64,000 nt of DNA from Fuscovulum blasticum DSM 2131 (GCF_003034965.1 NZ_PZKE01000003.1:186001-250000), one strand, 5' to 3'. Counted from the stretch's first letter, positions 36,235 through 45,710 are shown. Notes: a model not told the origin generated them from the letters alone. A program made the numbers and translations.

Positions 36235-36936
36235 ATGTCAGACTCTGCCCTCCCCCCGCCCGAACGGCGCAACTTCTATGGCCGCACCCATGGCAAGACG
36301 CTGCGGGCCAGCCACAAGGACTATCTGGCCAACGATCTTGAGCCGCTGCGGCTGAAGGGCGTGACCGGTGCCGAAAACCCGGCCCGCACTCCGCTGGACC
36401 TGTCGCTGACGGGTGGGCGGCCGCTCTGGCTTGAGGTTGGCTTTGGCGGGGGCGAACATCTGGTGCATATGGCGGCCGGCAACCCGCAGGTGCATCTGAT
36501 CGGGGCCGAGCCTTTCGTGAACGGCATCGCCATGCTGTTGGGCAAGATCCGCGCTGCTGCGGTGACGAACCTGTCGCTGCACCCCGGCGATGTGCGTGAC
36601 CTGTTCGATGTGCTGCCCGATGCCAGCGTTTCGCGGGTGTTCCTGAACTACCCCGACCCCTGGCCCAAGGCCCGCCACCACCGCCGCCGTTTCGTGACGC
36701 CGGGCTATCTGCTGCCGCTGGCCCGCGTCACGGCATCCGGGGCCGAATTCCGTGTGGCGACCGATATTCCCGATTACGTCCGTCAGGCGCTGGAGGAAAT
36801 CCCGCCCGCGGGCTTTGCGCTGGAGCGGCAGGCCGGGCAGGGGGCGGCCTGGGAAGACTGGCCTTCGACCCGCTACGAACAAAAGGCGCTGCGCGAAGGC
36901 CGCAGCCCGCATTACCTGACCTTCAGCCGCCTCTGA
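36235..36936 (+). CDS. trmB: tRNA (guanosine(46)-N7)-methyltransferase
   Basis: 233-residue SAM-dependent methyltransferase making m7G46 in the variable loop of tRNAs. Motif I is [10 protein letters not shown], and the family signature [19 protein letters not shown] follows, with [10 protein letters not shown] later. The length is typical. The ATG at 36235 is preferred over an upstream in-frame ATG that lies within the promoter. aroA begins 64 bases downstream on the same strand. Confidence 0.96.
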   Translation: MSDSALPPPERRNFYGRTHGKTLRASHKDYLANDLEPLRLKGVTGAENPARTPLDLSLTGGRPLWLEVGFGGGEHLVHMAAGNPQVHLIGAEPFVNGIAMLLGKIRAAAVTNLSLHPGDVRDLFDVLPDASVSRVFLNYPDPWPKARHHRRRFVTPGYLLPLARVTASGAEFRVATDIPDYVRQALEEIPPAGFALERQAGQGAAWEDWPSTRYEQKALREGRSPHYLTFSRL

Positions 36937-37000
36937 CCACCCTTCCTTGCCGGGCCCGCTTGCGCTATCAGGCAGGCGCGATTGGGCGAGGGAGAGCAGC

Positions 37001-38347
37001 ATGTCCGGCCATGGCGAGGCGCAACCGATGATCTCCGGCCGTTCGGCGCCGCTTTCGGGCGTGGCCGAGGTGCCGGGCGACAAGTCGATTTCCCACCGTG
37101 CGCTGATCTTCGGTGCCATGGCGGTTGGCGAAACCCGGATCACCGGGCTGCTGGAAGGGCAGGATGTGCTGGATACTGCCAAGGCGATGCAGGCCTTCGG
37201 CGCGACCGTCACCCGCCACGGCCTTGGCGCCTGGAGCGTGCAGGGCGTTGGCGTCGGCGGGTTCCGCGAACCGGCGGATGTGATCGACTGCGGCAATTCG
37301 GGCACCGGGGTGCGGCTGATCATGGGCACCATGGCCACCACCCCGATCACCGCCACCTTCACCGGCGACGCCAGCCTGCGCAAACGCCCGATGGGCCGCG
37401 TGACCGACCCGCTGGCGCTGTTCGGCACCCGCGCCTACGGGCGGCAGGGGGGCCGGCTGCCGATGACGGTGGTGGGCGCCGCCGATCCGATGCCGGTGCG
37501 CTATGCCCTGCCGGTGGCCAGCGCGCAGGTGAAATCGGCGGTTCTGCTGGCCGGGTTGAACGCGCCGGGGCAGACGGTGGTGATCGAGAAGGAACCCACC
37601 CGCGACCATTCCGAACGGATGCTGATCGGCTTCGGGGCCGAGCTGACGGTCGAAAAGGGCGCCGAGGGGCATGTCATCACCCTGACCGGCCGGCCGGAAC
37701 TGCGACCGCAGACCGTGGCCGTGCCGCGCGACCCGTCCAGCGCCGCCTTCCCGGTCTGCGCGGCATTGATCGTCGAAGGGTCCGACATCCGTGTTCCGGG
37801 CGTGAGCCAGAACCTGACCCGCAACGGCCTGTATCTGACCCTGGTCGAGATGGGCGCCCGGATCGACTTTGAAAACCCCCGCGAAGAGGGCGGCGAGTCG
37901 GTGGCCGACCTGCGCGTCCGCTTCTCGCCGGGCCTGAAGGGCATCGAAGTGCCGCCCGATCGCGCGCCCAGCATGATCGACGAATACCCGATCCTGTCGG
38001 TTGTTGCCGCCTTTGCCGAAGGCCGCACCGTGATGCGCGGGGTCAAGGAACTGCGGGTCAAGGAAAGCGACCGGATCGACGCCATGGCGCGCGGGCTTGA
38101 AGCCTGCGGTGCGCGCATCGAAGAGGATGAGGATACCCTGATCGTTCACGGCATGGGGCCCGGCGGGCTGCCCGGCGGAGGCACGGCGCAGACGCATCTG
38201 GACCACCGGATCGCGATGAGCTTCCTGGTGGCGGGAATGGCCGCCAAGGCGGAAATCGCGGTGGATGACGGCAGCCCGATCGTGACCTCATTCCCGATCT
38301 TCGAGGGGTTGATGAACGGTCTCGGCGCGGCAATCCGCCGGGGATAG
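37001..38347 (+). CDS. aroA: 3-phosphoshikimate 1-carboxyvinyltransferase (EPSP synthase)
   Basis: 448-residue shikimate-pathway enzyme joining shikimate 3-phosphate and PEP. Signatures are [36 protein letters not shown] and [15 protein letters not shown]. The four motifs described for class II (CP4-type) enzymes all appear: GDKS, SAQVK, RDHSER and NLTR. The CP4 residue Ala100 is Gly here (NSGTG). The ATG at 37001 follows GAGGGAGAG. In most proteobacteria cmk follows aroA; here trpF faces it instead. Confidence 0.96.
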   Translation: MSGHGEAQPMISGRSAPLSGVAEVPGDKSISHRALIFGAMAVGETRITGLLEGQDVLDTAKAMQAFGATVTRHGLGAWSVQGVGVGGFREPADVIDCGNSGTGVRLIMGTMATTPITATFTGDASLRKRPMGRVTDPLALFGTRAYGRQGGRLPMTVVGAADPMPVRYALPVASAQVKSAVLLAGLNAPGQTVVIEKEPTRDHSERMLIGFGAELTVEKGAEGHVITLTGRPELRPQTVAVPRDPSSAAFPVCAALIVEGSDIRVPGVSQNLTRNGLYLTLVEMGARIDFENPREEGGESVADLRVRFSPGLKGIEVPPDRAPSMIDEYPILSVVAAFAEGRTVMRGVKELRVKESDRIDAMARGLEACGARIEEDEDTLIVHGMGPGGLPGGGTAQTHLDHRIAMSFLVAGMAAKAEIAVDDGSPIVTSFPIFEGLMNGLGAAIRRG

Positions 38348-38370
38348 CCGCAGGGCCGGCGCAATCGCGC

Positions 38371-38410
38371 CCCTTTCATCTGTCTGCAAGTACCCCCGCC
38401 GGAGGCAAAC
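38371..38410 (-). repeat. CCCGGGATATTT-family repeat, copy 5
   Basis: CCTTTCATCTGTCTGCAAGT followed by ACCCCCGCCGGAGGC. The CCTTTCATCTGTC arm is the same as at 43621 and 63901, while the ATATCCC core is changed to GTACCCC. It lies in the gap between aroA and the convergent trpF, at one edge of the rearranged block. Confidence 0.6.
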
Positions 38411-38504
38411 GGATGAGCCCGTTGGGTCGCGCCTGCGCGGCCCAGAGGCGAGATGCAGGCGTGCAGCCGCGTTTGCTCGGCTGCTCTGCCGAAAACCGGG
38501 CAGG

Positions 38505-39176
38505 TCAGCGAAGAATAGGGATCTCGGCCTTCATGCGGGTCGCGGCGGCGACGAAATCGGCGATCTTGGTCGCGTCCTTGACCCCCGGCGCGCTTTCCAC
38601 CCCCGACGACACGTCCACCTGCCGCGCGCCGGTCAGGCGGATCGCTTCGGCCACGTTCCCCGATGTCAGCCCACCGGCCAACATCCATGGCCGCAGCCAG
38701 CGCCGCTGCGCCACCAGCCGCCAGTCGAAGGTCAGCCCATTGCCGCCGGGCAGGGCGGCGCCTTTCGGCGGTTTGGCATCGACCAGAATCTGGTCGGCCA
38801 CCAGCGAATGTTCGAACAGCGTTTCAAGGTCACCCTCGTCGGCCACGCCCACGGCTTTCATCACCGGCAGACCGAACCGCGCGCGCACTTCGGCCACACG
38901 TTCAGGGCTTTCCGATCCGTGCAGTTGCAACATGTCCAGCGGCACGGCCGCCAGAATGGCCTCCAGCGTGGCGTCGTCGGCGTTTACCGTCAGCGCCACC
39001 TTGCACAGCCCCTCGGGCGCGGACAGGGCGGCGATACGGGCCTCTTCCAGGCTGACGTTGCGGGGGGATTTGGCAAAGAACACGAAGCCCGCATAGGCCG
39101 CACCGCTGTCCACGACAGCCGCCACATCGGCCGGCGTCCTCAGTCCGCAGATCTTGACGCGAACCGGCGCAATCAC
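38505..39176 (-). CDS. trpF: Phosphoribosylanthranilate isomerase
   Basis: 223-residue TIM-barrel enzyme of tryptophan synthesis. The N-terminal [12 protein letters not shown] has the catalytic Cys, and mid-protein [21 protein letters not shown] and the C-terminal [16 protein letters not shown] are diagnostic. The start is a GTG at 39176 that overlaps the stop of lapA (GTGA), so the two are coupled. trpB normally follows trpF in alphaproteobacteria, but here it lies 4.6 kb away in opposite orientation. Confidence 0.96.
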   Translation of the reverse strand: MIAPVRVKICGLRTPADVAAVVDSGAAYAGFVFFAKSPRNVSLEEARIAALSAPEGLCKVALTVNADDATLEAILAAVPLDMLQLHGSESPERVAEVRARFGLPVMKAVGVADEGDLETLFEHSLVADQILVDAKPPKGAALPGGNGLTFDWRLVAQRRWLRPWMLAGGLTSGNVAEAIRLTGARQVDVSSGVESAPGVKDATKIADFVAAATRMKAEIPILR

Positions 39177-39535
39177 CGCCGGCCGCCGCTGTCGAGCAGG
39201 GCCAGAACCTCGTCTTGCGGCGGGGTGCTGGTCGAATCCTTCAGCACCGCCAGTTCCCGCTCCAGCCGGGCCACCTGCTTGGTCTTGCCCTTGGCCTCGG
39301 CGCGGATGCGGGCTTCGCGCAACCATTCCCAGACAAAGCCGATCAGCACGCCAAGCGCCACCGCGGCCAGGATCACCAGGAACAGCGGCAACTGGAAGAC
39401 ATAATCCAGGTGCAGCAGCTTGGCCGGTTCTTCCGGCAGCAGGCGCACCGGCACCTCGGTGCGGTTGGCAAGCGCCAGCACCAGCAGCACCGCGCCAGTC
39501 GAAAGGATGAAGAGCAGTCTGAGCAATCGCAGCAT
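39173..39535 (-). CDS. lapA: LapA domain-containing membrane protein
   Basis: 120-residue inner-membrane protein with two hydrophobic segments ([17 protein letters not shown] and [20 protein letters not shown]), then a charged coiled-coil-like tail ([26 protein letters not shown]). In E. coli, LapA works with LapB in controlling LPS synthesis through LpxC turnover, and lapA also follows ihfB. No lapB is in this window. It sits between ihfB and trpF on the same strand. Confidence 0.85.
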   Translation of the reverse strand: MLRLLRLLFILSTGAVLLVLALANRTEVPVRLLPEEPAKLLHLDYVFQLPLFLVILAAVALGVLIGFVWEWLREARIRAEAKGKTKQVARLERELAVLKDSTSTPPQDEVLALLDSGGRR

Positions 39536-39630
39536 CGCAAGTCACCGGGAAGCTGTTTGGTGCCCGGACTATCGGCTGCTTCGCGTCCACGCGCAACCCG
39601 CGCTTGCGGGTCGTGCGCCTGTGCCGCAGG

Positions 39631-39912
39631 TCATTTGCCGTTCAGGCGGTCCCGCAGCAGCTTGCCGGTCTTGAAGAAGGGAACCTTCTTGTCCTCGACC
39701 TGCACGGATTCGCCGGTGCGCGGGTTGCGGCCCAGCCGGGCATCGCGCGCCTTGACGGAAAAGGCCCCGAAGCCGCGCAGTTCCACCCGGTCCCCGCGCG
39801 CCAGGGCCTCGATGATTTCATCGAACACCGTGTTGACGATCCGCTCGACATGGCGCTGCGTCAGATGAGGATTCTCATCCGCGATCTTCTGAATCAGTTC
39901 AGACCGGATCAT
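39631..39912 (-). CDS. ihfB: Integration host factor subunit beta
   Basis: 93-residue DNA-bending protein of the HU/IHF family. [17 protein letters not shown] begins the dimerisation helices, [15 protein letters not shown] follows, and the DNA-binding arm [15 protein letters not shown] carries the intercalating proline. IHF shapes promoters, replication origins and recombination sites. It lies downstream of rpsA, as in E. coli and Rhodobacter. It has its own promoter in the 331-base gap. Confidence 0.96.
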   Translation of the reverse strand: MIRSELIQKIADENPHLTQRHVERIVNTVFDEIIEALARGDRVELRGFGAFSVKARDARLGRNPRTGESVQVEDKKVPFFKTGKLLRDRLNGK

Positions 39913-39975
39913 CCGTTCGTCCCCCCAGGTGGTTCAGCCCCGTCTGCGGCGGCCGCCACGATGTTCTTGTCAGGG

Positions 39976-40005
39976 ACTATAGAAGCAAGAATTGTCGACT
40001 GACAA
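39976..40005 (-). promoter_or_regulatory. Promoter of ihfB
   Basis: On the minus strand TTGTCA (40005-40000), 18-base spacer, TATAGT (39981-39976), about 65 bases upstream of the ihfB ATG. The -35 is part of a small dyad TTGTC-AGTC-GACAA. The rest of the 331-base gap (39913-40243) holds the rpsA terminator and otherwise nothing recognisable. Confidence 0.55.
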
Positions 40006-40161
40006 ATGAAAACGGGGGCTTGCGGGCAGGGCGCAGGGAACTCATGGCGGTGCGGGGGGCGGTTTGGGGGGCAATCGCCAGCCGGGCAGGGCCCGCAGCC
40101 CGGCCGCATGGCCCCGCGCTGGCCGCTGTGCCCCCGCCGCCCCGGGGCGATTCGCCTGCGG

Positions 40162-40194
40162 AAAAAGGAAAAGGCCGGGGCATTGCCCGGCCTT
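40162..40194 (-). terminator. Terminator of rpsA
   Basis: On the minus strand AAGGCCGGGCAATGCCCCGGCCTT folds into a stem (40194-40171) followed by TTCCTTTTT (40169-40162). It stands about 50 bases after the rpsA stop codon. Confidence 0.85.
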
Positions 40195-40243
40195 CCCTGC
40201 TGTCAGATTGTGCCCGGCAACGCCGGACGGCGATCGTCTCCGA

Positions 40244-41923
40244 TCACTTCTCGCCCTTGAGCGCGGCACCCAGGATGTCGCCCAGCGAGGCGCCCGAATC
40301 GGACGACCCGTACTGTTCGACGGCTTCCTTCTCTTCCGCGATCTCGCGCGCCTTGATCGACAGACCCAGCTTGCGGGTCTTGGGGTCGATGTTGGTCACG
40401 CGGACGTCGATCTTGTCGCCCACCTGGAACCGCTCGGGGCGCTGGTCGCCACGGTCACGGCTCAGATCGGAACGGCGGATGAACGACTTGGCGCCGTTGT
40501 ATTCCACCTCGATGCCGCCATCCTCGATCGCGGTGACCGCGACGGTGATGATCGAGCCGCGCTTCACGCCGTCAACCGCGTCGGTGAACGAATCATCCGA
40601 CAGCGCCTTGATGGACAGCGAGATGCGTTCCTTCTCGATGTCGACTTCCGAGACGACCGCCTGCACCACATCGCCCTTGCGGTAGGACTGGATGGCTTCC
40701 TCGCCACGCTTGTCCCACGACAGGTCCGAAAGGTGGACCATGCCGTCGATGTCGTTGTCGAGGCCGACGAACAGACCGAATTCGGTGATGTTCTTCACTT
40801 CGCCTTCGATGGTCGAGTTCACCGGATGGTTCTCGGCGAACACTTCCCACGGGTTGCGTTGGGTCTGCTTCAGGCCCAGCGACACGCGGCGCTTGGCGCT
40901 GTCGATTTCCAGAACCATGACGTCCACCTCTTGCGAGGTCGAGACGATCTTGCCGGGGTGCACGTTCTTCTTGGTCCAGGACATTTCCGAAACGTGGACC
41001 AGACCTTCGACGCCCGCTTCCAGTTCGACGAATGCGCCGTAGTCGGTGATGTTGGTCACGCGGCCCTTGTGGACCGAGTTGATCGGATAGGCCTTTTCGA
41101 CCGCATCCCACGGGTCCGACTGCAACTGCTTCATGCCGAGGCTGATGCGGTGGGTTTCCTTGTTGATCTTGATGACCTGAACCTTGATGGTCTCGCCGAT
41201 CGCCAGGATTTCCGACGGATGGTTCACACGGCGCCAGGCCATGTCGGTCACATGCAGCAGGCCGTCAACGCCGCCCAGGTCAACGAAGGCACCGTATTCG
41301 GTGATGTTCTTGACCACGCCGTCCACAACTTGACCTTCGGTCAGGTTGCCGATGACTTCGGCGCGCTGTTCGGCGCGGCTTTCTTCCAGGATCGCACGGC
41401 GCGACACCACGATATTGCCGCGGCGACGGTCCATCTTCAGAATCTGGAACGGCTGCTTCATGCCCATCAGCGGGCCGGCATCGCGCACGGGGCGCACGTC
41501 GACCTGGCTGCCCGGCAGGAAGGCAACGGCACCGCCCAGATCGACGGTGAAGCCACCCTTGACCCGGCCAAAGATCGCGCCTTCGACGCGCTGTTCGCTG
41601 GCATAGGCCTTTTCCAGACGATCCCAGGCTTCCTCACGACGCGCCTTTTCGCGCGAGATGACGGCTTCGCCACGGGCGTTCTCGACGCGGTCGAGATAAA
41701 CCTCGACGGTGTCGCCCACGTTGATGTTGGGCTGCTCACCGGGGTTCGCGAATTCCTTGAGGTCGACGCGGCCTTCCATCTTGTAGCCAACGTCGATGAT
41801 GGCCTGGCCCGCCTCGACGGCGATGACCTTGCCTTTGACAACCGTGCCCTCTTCGGGGGTGTCAATCTCGAAGCTCTCTTTCAGAAGGGCTTCGAATTCG
41901 TCCATAGCGTTTTTAGCGCACAT
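40244..41923 (-). CDS. rpsA: 30S ribosomal protein S1
   Basis: 559-residue ribosomal protein that binds mRNA leaders and promotes initiation. Six S1/OB-fold repeats are visible, for example VVKGKVIAVEAGQAIIDVGYK, VDGVVKNITEYGAFVDLGGVDGLLHVTD, KGRVTNITDYGAFVELEAGVEGLVHVSEMSW and IEGEVKNITEFGLFVGLDNDIDGMVH. The start MCAKNAMDEFEALL at 41923 matches Rhodobacterales homologues. A dedicated terminator follows. A nitroreductase gene separates it from cmk, its usual upstream neighbour. Confidence 0.97.
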   Translation of the reverse strand: MCAKNAMDEFEALLKESFEIDTPEEGTVVKGKVIAVEAGQAIIDVGYKMEGRVDLKEFANPGEQPNINVGDTVEVYLDRVENARGEAVISREKARREEAWDRLEKAYASEQRVEGAIFGRVKGGFTVDLGGAVAFLPGSQVDVRPVRDAGPLMGMKQPFQILKMDRRRGNIVVSRRAILEESRAEQRAEVIGNLTEGQVVDGVVKNITEYGAFVDLGGVDGLLHVTDMAWRRVNHPSEILAIGETIKVQVIKINKETHRISLGMKQLQSDPWDAVEKAYPINSVHKGRVTNITDYGAFVELEAGVEGLVHVSEMSWTKKNVHPGKIVSTSQEVDVMVLEIDSAKRRVSLGLKQTQRNPWEVFAENHPVNSTIEGEVKNITEFGLFVGLDNDIDGMVHLSDLSWDKRGEEAIQSYRKGDVVQAVVSEVDIEKERISLSIKALSDDSFTDAVDGVKRGSIITVAVTAIEDGGIEVEYNGAKSFIRRSDLSRDRGDQRPERFQVGDKIDVRVTNIDPKTRKLGLSIKAREIAEEKEAVEQYGSSDSGASLGDILGAALKGEK

Positions 41924-42085
41924 ATGCAGTTGATCCTTTTCATGGTTTTCCGGCCGTGCGGTTGGCTCCGCAGGTCTTTGATGGCCCCGAATTGCGAAAT
42001 CGCGCGGCCGTCCGGTTTTCCGGCGCTGCGCGACTTTCGTCTCGGGATGGCGGGCCTATAGCGCCAAGCGCCCCCGCAGGCAAGC

Positions 42086-42115
42086 AAAAGCGCGGCCCCT
42101 TTGCCCGGGCCGCGC
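42086..42115 (-). terminator. Terminator of the nitroreductase gene
   Basis: On the minus strand GCGCGGCCC (42115-42107) and GGGCCGCGC (42098-42090) pair across an 8-base loop and run into TTTTG. It lies between the nitroreductase stop and the rpsA leader, so rpsA is transcribed from its own promoter in 41924-42085. Confidence 0.8.
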
Positions 42116-42140
42116 CTTGTTTTGTGGGTAAAAGCCGCCT

Positions 42141-42773
42141 TCAGGCGACGTTGTGCACCAGTTCGTTCAGCGGCTTGCGCACCTTCTTCTGGCCCTGAAG
42201 CCAGTCGCCCTCGGCGGCACGATAGCCCAGGGGCAGCAGCGTGACCGACCGAAGACCGCGCGCCCGCAGGCCAAGGATCTCGTCCACCTGCGCCGGATCG
42301 AAGCCTTCCATCGGGGTGGCGTCCACCTCTTCAAAGGCGGCGGCCGTAACCGCGATGCCAAAGGCGATATAGGCCTGACGGGCGGCGTGCTGGTAGTTTT
42401 CTTCGGCGCTGCGCGGCAGATACATGCCCTTCAGCCGGTCGTAGTATCCGGTCAGGGCTTCGGTCACGCCGCCGCGCTGGCGGCCGGTCTCGGCGACCAC
42501 GGCGTCGATCCGCTCGGCGGTGTAGTTGTCCCAGGCGGCAAACACCAGAACATGGCTGCCATCGGTGATCTGCGCCTGATCCCAGGCCGCGGCGCGCAGC
42601 TTCGCCTTCACCTCGGGGTTGGTCACCACGATCACCTCGAAGGGCTGCAACCCGCTGGAAGTGGGTGCCAGTTGCACCGCCTCAAGGATGCGGTCCACCT
42701 TCGCTTGCGGCACGGCACGCGAGGGGTCCATCTTCTTGGTGGCATAGCGCCAGTTCAGTTTTTCGTTCAGCAT
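42141..42773 (-). CDS. NAD(P)H-dependent nitroreductase-family flavoprotein
   Basis: 210-residue FMN enzyme of the NfsB/nitroreductase family. N-terminal LNWRYATKKMDPSRAVP carries the FMN-phosphate-binding RYATKK; QLAPTSSGLQPFEVIVV and the C-terminal PLGYRAAEGDWLQGQKKVRKP are typical. Likely physiological role is reduction of quinones or nitro compounds; the true substrate is unknown. The ATG at 42773 with AAAGGG 7 bases upstream is preferred over an in-frame TTG at 42779. It interrupts the otherwise conserved cmk-rpsA pairing. Confidence 0.9.
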   Translation of the reverse strand: MLNEKLNWRYATKKMDPSRAVPQAKVDRILEAVQLAPTSSGLQPFEVIVVTNPEVKAKLRAAAWDQAQITDGSHVLVFAAWDNYTAERIDAVVAETGRQRGGVTEALTGYYDRLKGMYLPRSAEENYQHAARQAYIAFGIAVTAAAFEEVDATPMEGFDPAQVDEILGLRARGLRSVTLLPLGYRAAEGDWLQGQKKVRKPLNELVHNVA

Positions 42774-42908
42774 CTGCAATCCCTTTCATGTGCCGCAGTG
42801 CGGCATCATCCGTTACATGGGGGAAATGCACCCGCAGGGAAGGGGTTGGACAGAGCCATGAGTGCACAGCGGATGTGCAGAAATGGGGCTGTGCCTGGCT
42901 GGCGGGCC

Positions 42909-43508
42909 TTAGCCCGCCGCTGCGCGGTCCAGCCGGGCCGCCACCGCCGCAATCGCCTGCGCAACGGCGGCGTCGATGCTCAGGGCGCTGGTGTCGATCA
43001 CCAGCGCATCGGCAGCGGGTTTTAGCGGGGCCTCGGCACGGCCCATGTCACGGGCGTCGCGTTCACGCACCTGGGCCAGAACCTCGGCCTCGTCGCCGCC
43101 CAGTTCCAGCCAGCGCCGGTGCGCCCGCACCTCGGGGCTGGCGGTGACATACAGCTTCACCTCGGCCTCGGGGCAGATCACCGTGCCGATGTCGCGCCCG
43201 TCCAGCACCGCGCCGCCCTCGGCCCGCGCAAAACGACGTTGAAACTCCAGCAGCGCGGCCCGCACCTCGGGGATCACCGCCACCCGGCTGGCGGCCTGGC
43301 CCGCGGCAAGGCTGCGCAGATCGTCGCGCGCCAGATCGGCCGCGGTCAGCGACCGCGCGGCGGCCACCGGATCGCCGCCCTTGGCGCCGACCGCACGATA
43401 AAGCGCCCCGGTGTCGAGATGGGCAAAGCCGAAGCGTGCCGCCACAGCCCGGCTGAGCGTGCCCTTGCCTGCTGCCGCCGGCCCGTCAATCGCCACCGTG
43501 AAGATCAT
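42909..43508 (-). CDS. cmk: Cytidylate kinase
   Basis: 199-residue (d)CMP kinase. The P-loop [18 protein letters not shown] is at about 6-23, [14 protein letters not shown] follows, and [27 protein letters not shown] is the diagnostic middle block. It supplies CDP and dCDP for nucleic acid and phospholipid synthesis. The ATG at 43508 is normal. It is divergent from trpB, whereas in most proteobacteria it follows aroA. Confidence 0.96.
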   Translation of the reverse strand: MIFTVAIDGPAAAGKGTLSRAVAARFGFAHLDTGALYRAVGAKGGDPVAAARSLTAADLARDDLRSLAAGQAASRVAVIPEVRAALLEFQRRFARAEGGAVLDGRDIGTVICPEAEVKLYVTASPEVRAHRRWLELGGDEAEVLAQVRERDARDMGRAEAPLKPAADALVIDTSALSIDAAVAQAIAAVAARLDRAAAG

Positions 43509-43620
43509 CGCCTGTCGTCCCAGCCCCGTGTCGCGGCCCGGAAACCGACCCCGCCGCCGCTCCTTACGCCCGGCGGCCCTGTTCCGTCAAATCCGCCAGG
43601 CCGTGCGCAGAGAACCATGC

Positions 43621-43687
43621 CCTTTCATCTGTCCTCAAATATCCCGGGGGAGGCTTCGCGCCAGCGAAGACGGGGGCAGCGCCCCCT
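43621..43687 (-). repeat. CCCGGGATATTT-family repeat, copy 6
   Basis: CCTTTCATCTGTCCTCAAAT then ATCCCGGGGGAGGC, a small stem around CTTCGCGCCAGCGAAG, and a closing hairpin GGGGGCAGCGCCCCC (43672-43686). It lies in the 235-base gap between the divergent cmk and trpB genes, at the other edge of the rearranged block. Confidence 0.7.
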
Positions 43688-43743
43688 TTCCCCGCGCCGG
43701 GAAGGGCGCTACACCGCTTGGGTCTGCACGCAAGGAGAGCGCC

Positions 43744-44976
43744 ATGGCCGAAGACGGTGTGAACAGCTTCATGACGGGGCCGGATGAGGCCGGGCGCTTT
43801 GGCCTGTTTGGTGGCCGGTTCGTCAGCGAGACGCTGATGCCGCTGATCCTTGAGCTAGAGGCCCGCTATGAACATGCCAAGACCGACCCAACCTTCTGGG
43901 CCGAGATGGACGACCTGTGGAAGCACTATGTCGGCCGGCCGTCGCCGCTGTATTACGCGCCGCGGCTGACCGAGCATCTGGGCGGGGCGAAGATCTATCT
44001 CAAGCGCGACGAGCTGAACCACACCGGCGCGCACAAGATCAACAACGTGCTGGGCCAGATCATCCTGGCCCGCCGGATGGGCAAGACCCGGATCATCGCG
44101 GAAACCGGGGCCGGCCAGCACGGGGTCGCAACGGCGACGGTCTGCGCCAAGTTCGGGCTGAAATGCGTGGTCTACATGGGCGCGCATGATGTGGAACGCC
44201 AGGCGCCCAACGTGTTCCGTATGCGGCTTCTGGGGGCAGAGGTGATTCCGGTCACCTCGGGTCGCGGCACGCTGAAGGACGCGATGAACGATGCGCTGCG
44301 CGATTGGGTGACCAATGTGCGCGATACCTTCTACTGCATCGGCACGGTGGCCGGGCCGCATCCCTATCCGGCGATGGTGCGCGACTTCCAGTCGATCATC
44401 GGCAAGGAAGTGCGCTGGCAACTGGCCGAGCAGGAAGGCGAGGGGCGGCTGCCCGACACGGTGGTCGCGGCCATTGGCGGCGGGTCGAACGCGATGGGTC
44501 TGTTCTACCCGTTCCTTGACGATCCGTCGGTGAACATCATCGGGGTCGAGGCCGGCGGCAAGGGCGTGGACGACCGGATGCAGCATTGCGCCAGCCTGAC
44601 CGGCGGGCGCCCCGGCGTGCTGCACGGCAACCGCACCTATCTGTTGCAGGATGGGGACGGGCAGATCCTGGAAGGCTTCTCGATCAGCGCGGGGCTGGAT
44701 TATCCGGGCATCGGCCCCGAACACGCCTGGCTGCATGACATCGGCCGGGCTCAATATGTCAGCATCACCGATGCAGAGGCGCTGGAGGCGTTCCAATTGT
44801 GCTGCAAGCTGGAAGGGATCATTCCCGCGCTGGAGCCGAGCCATGCGCTGGCCCATGTGATGAAGATCGCGCCGACGCTGCCCAAGGACCATATCATCGT
44901 GATGAACATGTGCGGCCGGGGCGACAAGGACATCTTCACCGTGGCCCGTCACCTGGGCTTTGACATGAAGATCTGA
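43744..44976 (+). CDS. trpB: Tryptophan synthase beta chain
   Basis: 410-residue PLP enzyme condensing indole and serine. The PLP lysine is Lys98 in [10 protein letters not shown], the phosphate loop is [10 protein letters not shown], and [15 protein letters not shown] opens the protein. The ATG at 43744 follows AAGGAG. A strong terminator follows directly, and trpA is not next to it, so in this genome trpB is a single-gene unit separated from trpF. Confidence 0.97.
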   Translation: MAEDGVNSFMTGPDEAGRFGLFGGRFVSETLMPLILELEARYEHAKTDPTFWAEMDDLWKHYVGRPSPLYYAPRLTEHLGGAKIYLKRDELNHTGAHKINNVLGQIILARRMGKTRIIAETGAGQHGVATATVCAKFGLKCVVYMGAHDVERQAPNVFRMRLLGAEVIPVTSGRGTLKDAMNDALRDWVTNVRDTFYCIGTVAGPHPYPAMVRDFQSIIGKEVRWQLAEQEGEGRLPDTVVAAIGGGSNAMGLFYPFLDDPSVNIIGVEAGGKGVDDRMQHCASLTGGRPGVLHGNRTYLLQDGDGQILEGFSISAGLDYPGIGPEHAWLHDIGRAQYVSITDAEALEAFQLCCKLEGIIPALEPSHALAHVMKIAPTLPKDHIIVMNMCGRGDKDIFTVARHLGFDMKI

Positions 44977-45002
44977 TCCCGCGTCCGCAGCCGGATCCGG
45001 GC

Positions 45003-45035
45003 AAAGGCCCCGCAGCGCAGGCTGCGGGGCCTTTT
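45003..45035 (+). terminator. Terminator of trpB
   Basis: AAAGGCCCCGCAG (45003-45015), 6-base loop, CTGCGGGGCCTTTT (45022-45035). It is a perfect 13-bp stem with a T-tail, 27 bases after the trpB stop. Confidence 0.92.
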
Positions 45036-45055
45036 CTATGGCCTGCTGTCAGCGC

Positions 45056-45077
45056 CGCATAAACCCGGGTTTATGCG
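45056..45077. promoter_or_regulatory. 22-bp perfect palindrome upstream of the PepSY/LuxR operon
   Basis: CGCATAAACCC followed by its exact reverse complement, with no spacer, 150 bases before the first PepSY gene and 20 bases past the trpB terminator. The AT-rich arms around a CCCGGG centre look like a dimeric-regulator operator. LuxR-type helix-turn-helix dimers often bind palindromes of about 20 bp. Binding by the operon's own LuxR-type protein is inference. Confidence 0.55.
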
Positions 45078-45227
45078 TGCAAACCAAAGGCCGATTGCGC
45101 CAGAATAATCCGCAGACGAATGTTCGGGCCGTTCGTCATGCCCTTTGCTGGCCGTGTCGCCGGTTGGTGCGGCACCCTTGGCGCAGCGTCCCTGTCGGGC
45201 GGCGCCCCATCACAGGAGGCATGAGGG

Positions 45228-45710
45228 ATGAAGATGCGGACAAAGCTGAAGATGGTGACGGCGGTTCTGGTGCTGTCAGGTTCGGCGGCCCTTGCGGCGG
45301 TGACGACCGACCAGGTGGTCAGCCAGTTCCAGGCCGATGGTTACAGTTGGATCGAGGTGAAGAAGGGGCCGACCCAGATCAAGGTCGAGGCGGTCAAGGG
45401 AACCGAGAAGGTTGAAGTGGTGATCGACACCGAAACCGGCGCGGTGATCGACCGCGAGGTCGAGGTGGCTTCGGCCCGCGAACAGGCGCGGACAGGTGTC
45501 GAGGTGAGCGAACGGTCGCGCGATTTCGAATCGCGGGACGAAGGGGATGATGAGGGTGATGATGGTGCCAGTGACGATGATGGCAGCGACCACGACAGTG
45601 GCGATGACCACGGGGATGATCACGATGATGATGGCGGGGACGACGATCACGGCGGTGGCGGCAGCGGCAATGGTGCCGGCGGCGACGACCACGGCGGCGA
45701 TGACGACTGA
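45228..45710 (+). CDS. Exported PepSY-like protein with acidic Asp/Gly/His tail
   Basis: 160 residues. A signal peptide (cleavage expected after AALA near residue 23) is followed by a PepSY-type alpha/beta domain (TTDQVVSQFQADGYSWIEVKKG...VEVVIDTETGAVIDREVE). From about residue 100 the tail is almost entirely Asp, Gly, His and Ser (DDHGDDHDDDGGDDDH). PepSY domains are small periplasmic inhibitory or sensing modules. The tail suggests divalent-metal binding, but this is inference. The ATG at 45228 follows AGGAGG. First gene of a three-gene plus-strand set. Confidence 0.85.
   Translation: MKMRTKLKMVTAVLVLSGSAALAAVTTDQVVSQFQADGYSWIEVKKGPTQIKVEAVKGTEKVEVVIDTETGAVIDREVEVASAREQARTGVEVSERSRDFESRDEGDDEGDDGASDDDGSDHDSGDDHGDDHDDDGGDDDHGGGGSGNGAGGDDHGGDDD

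Noticed and set aside
38371-43687. Inversion by recombination between the two repeat copies at the block edges
   Set aside because: Both copies have the same orientation on the plus strand, whereas inversion by homologous recombination needs opposite orientation. The copies may have arrived later or mark preferred break sites.
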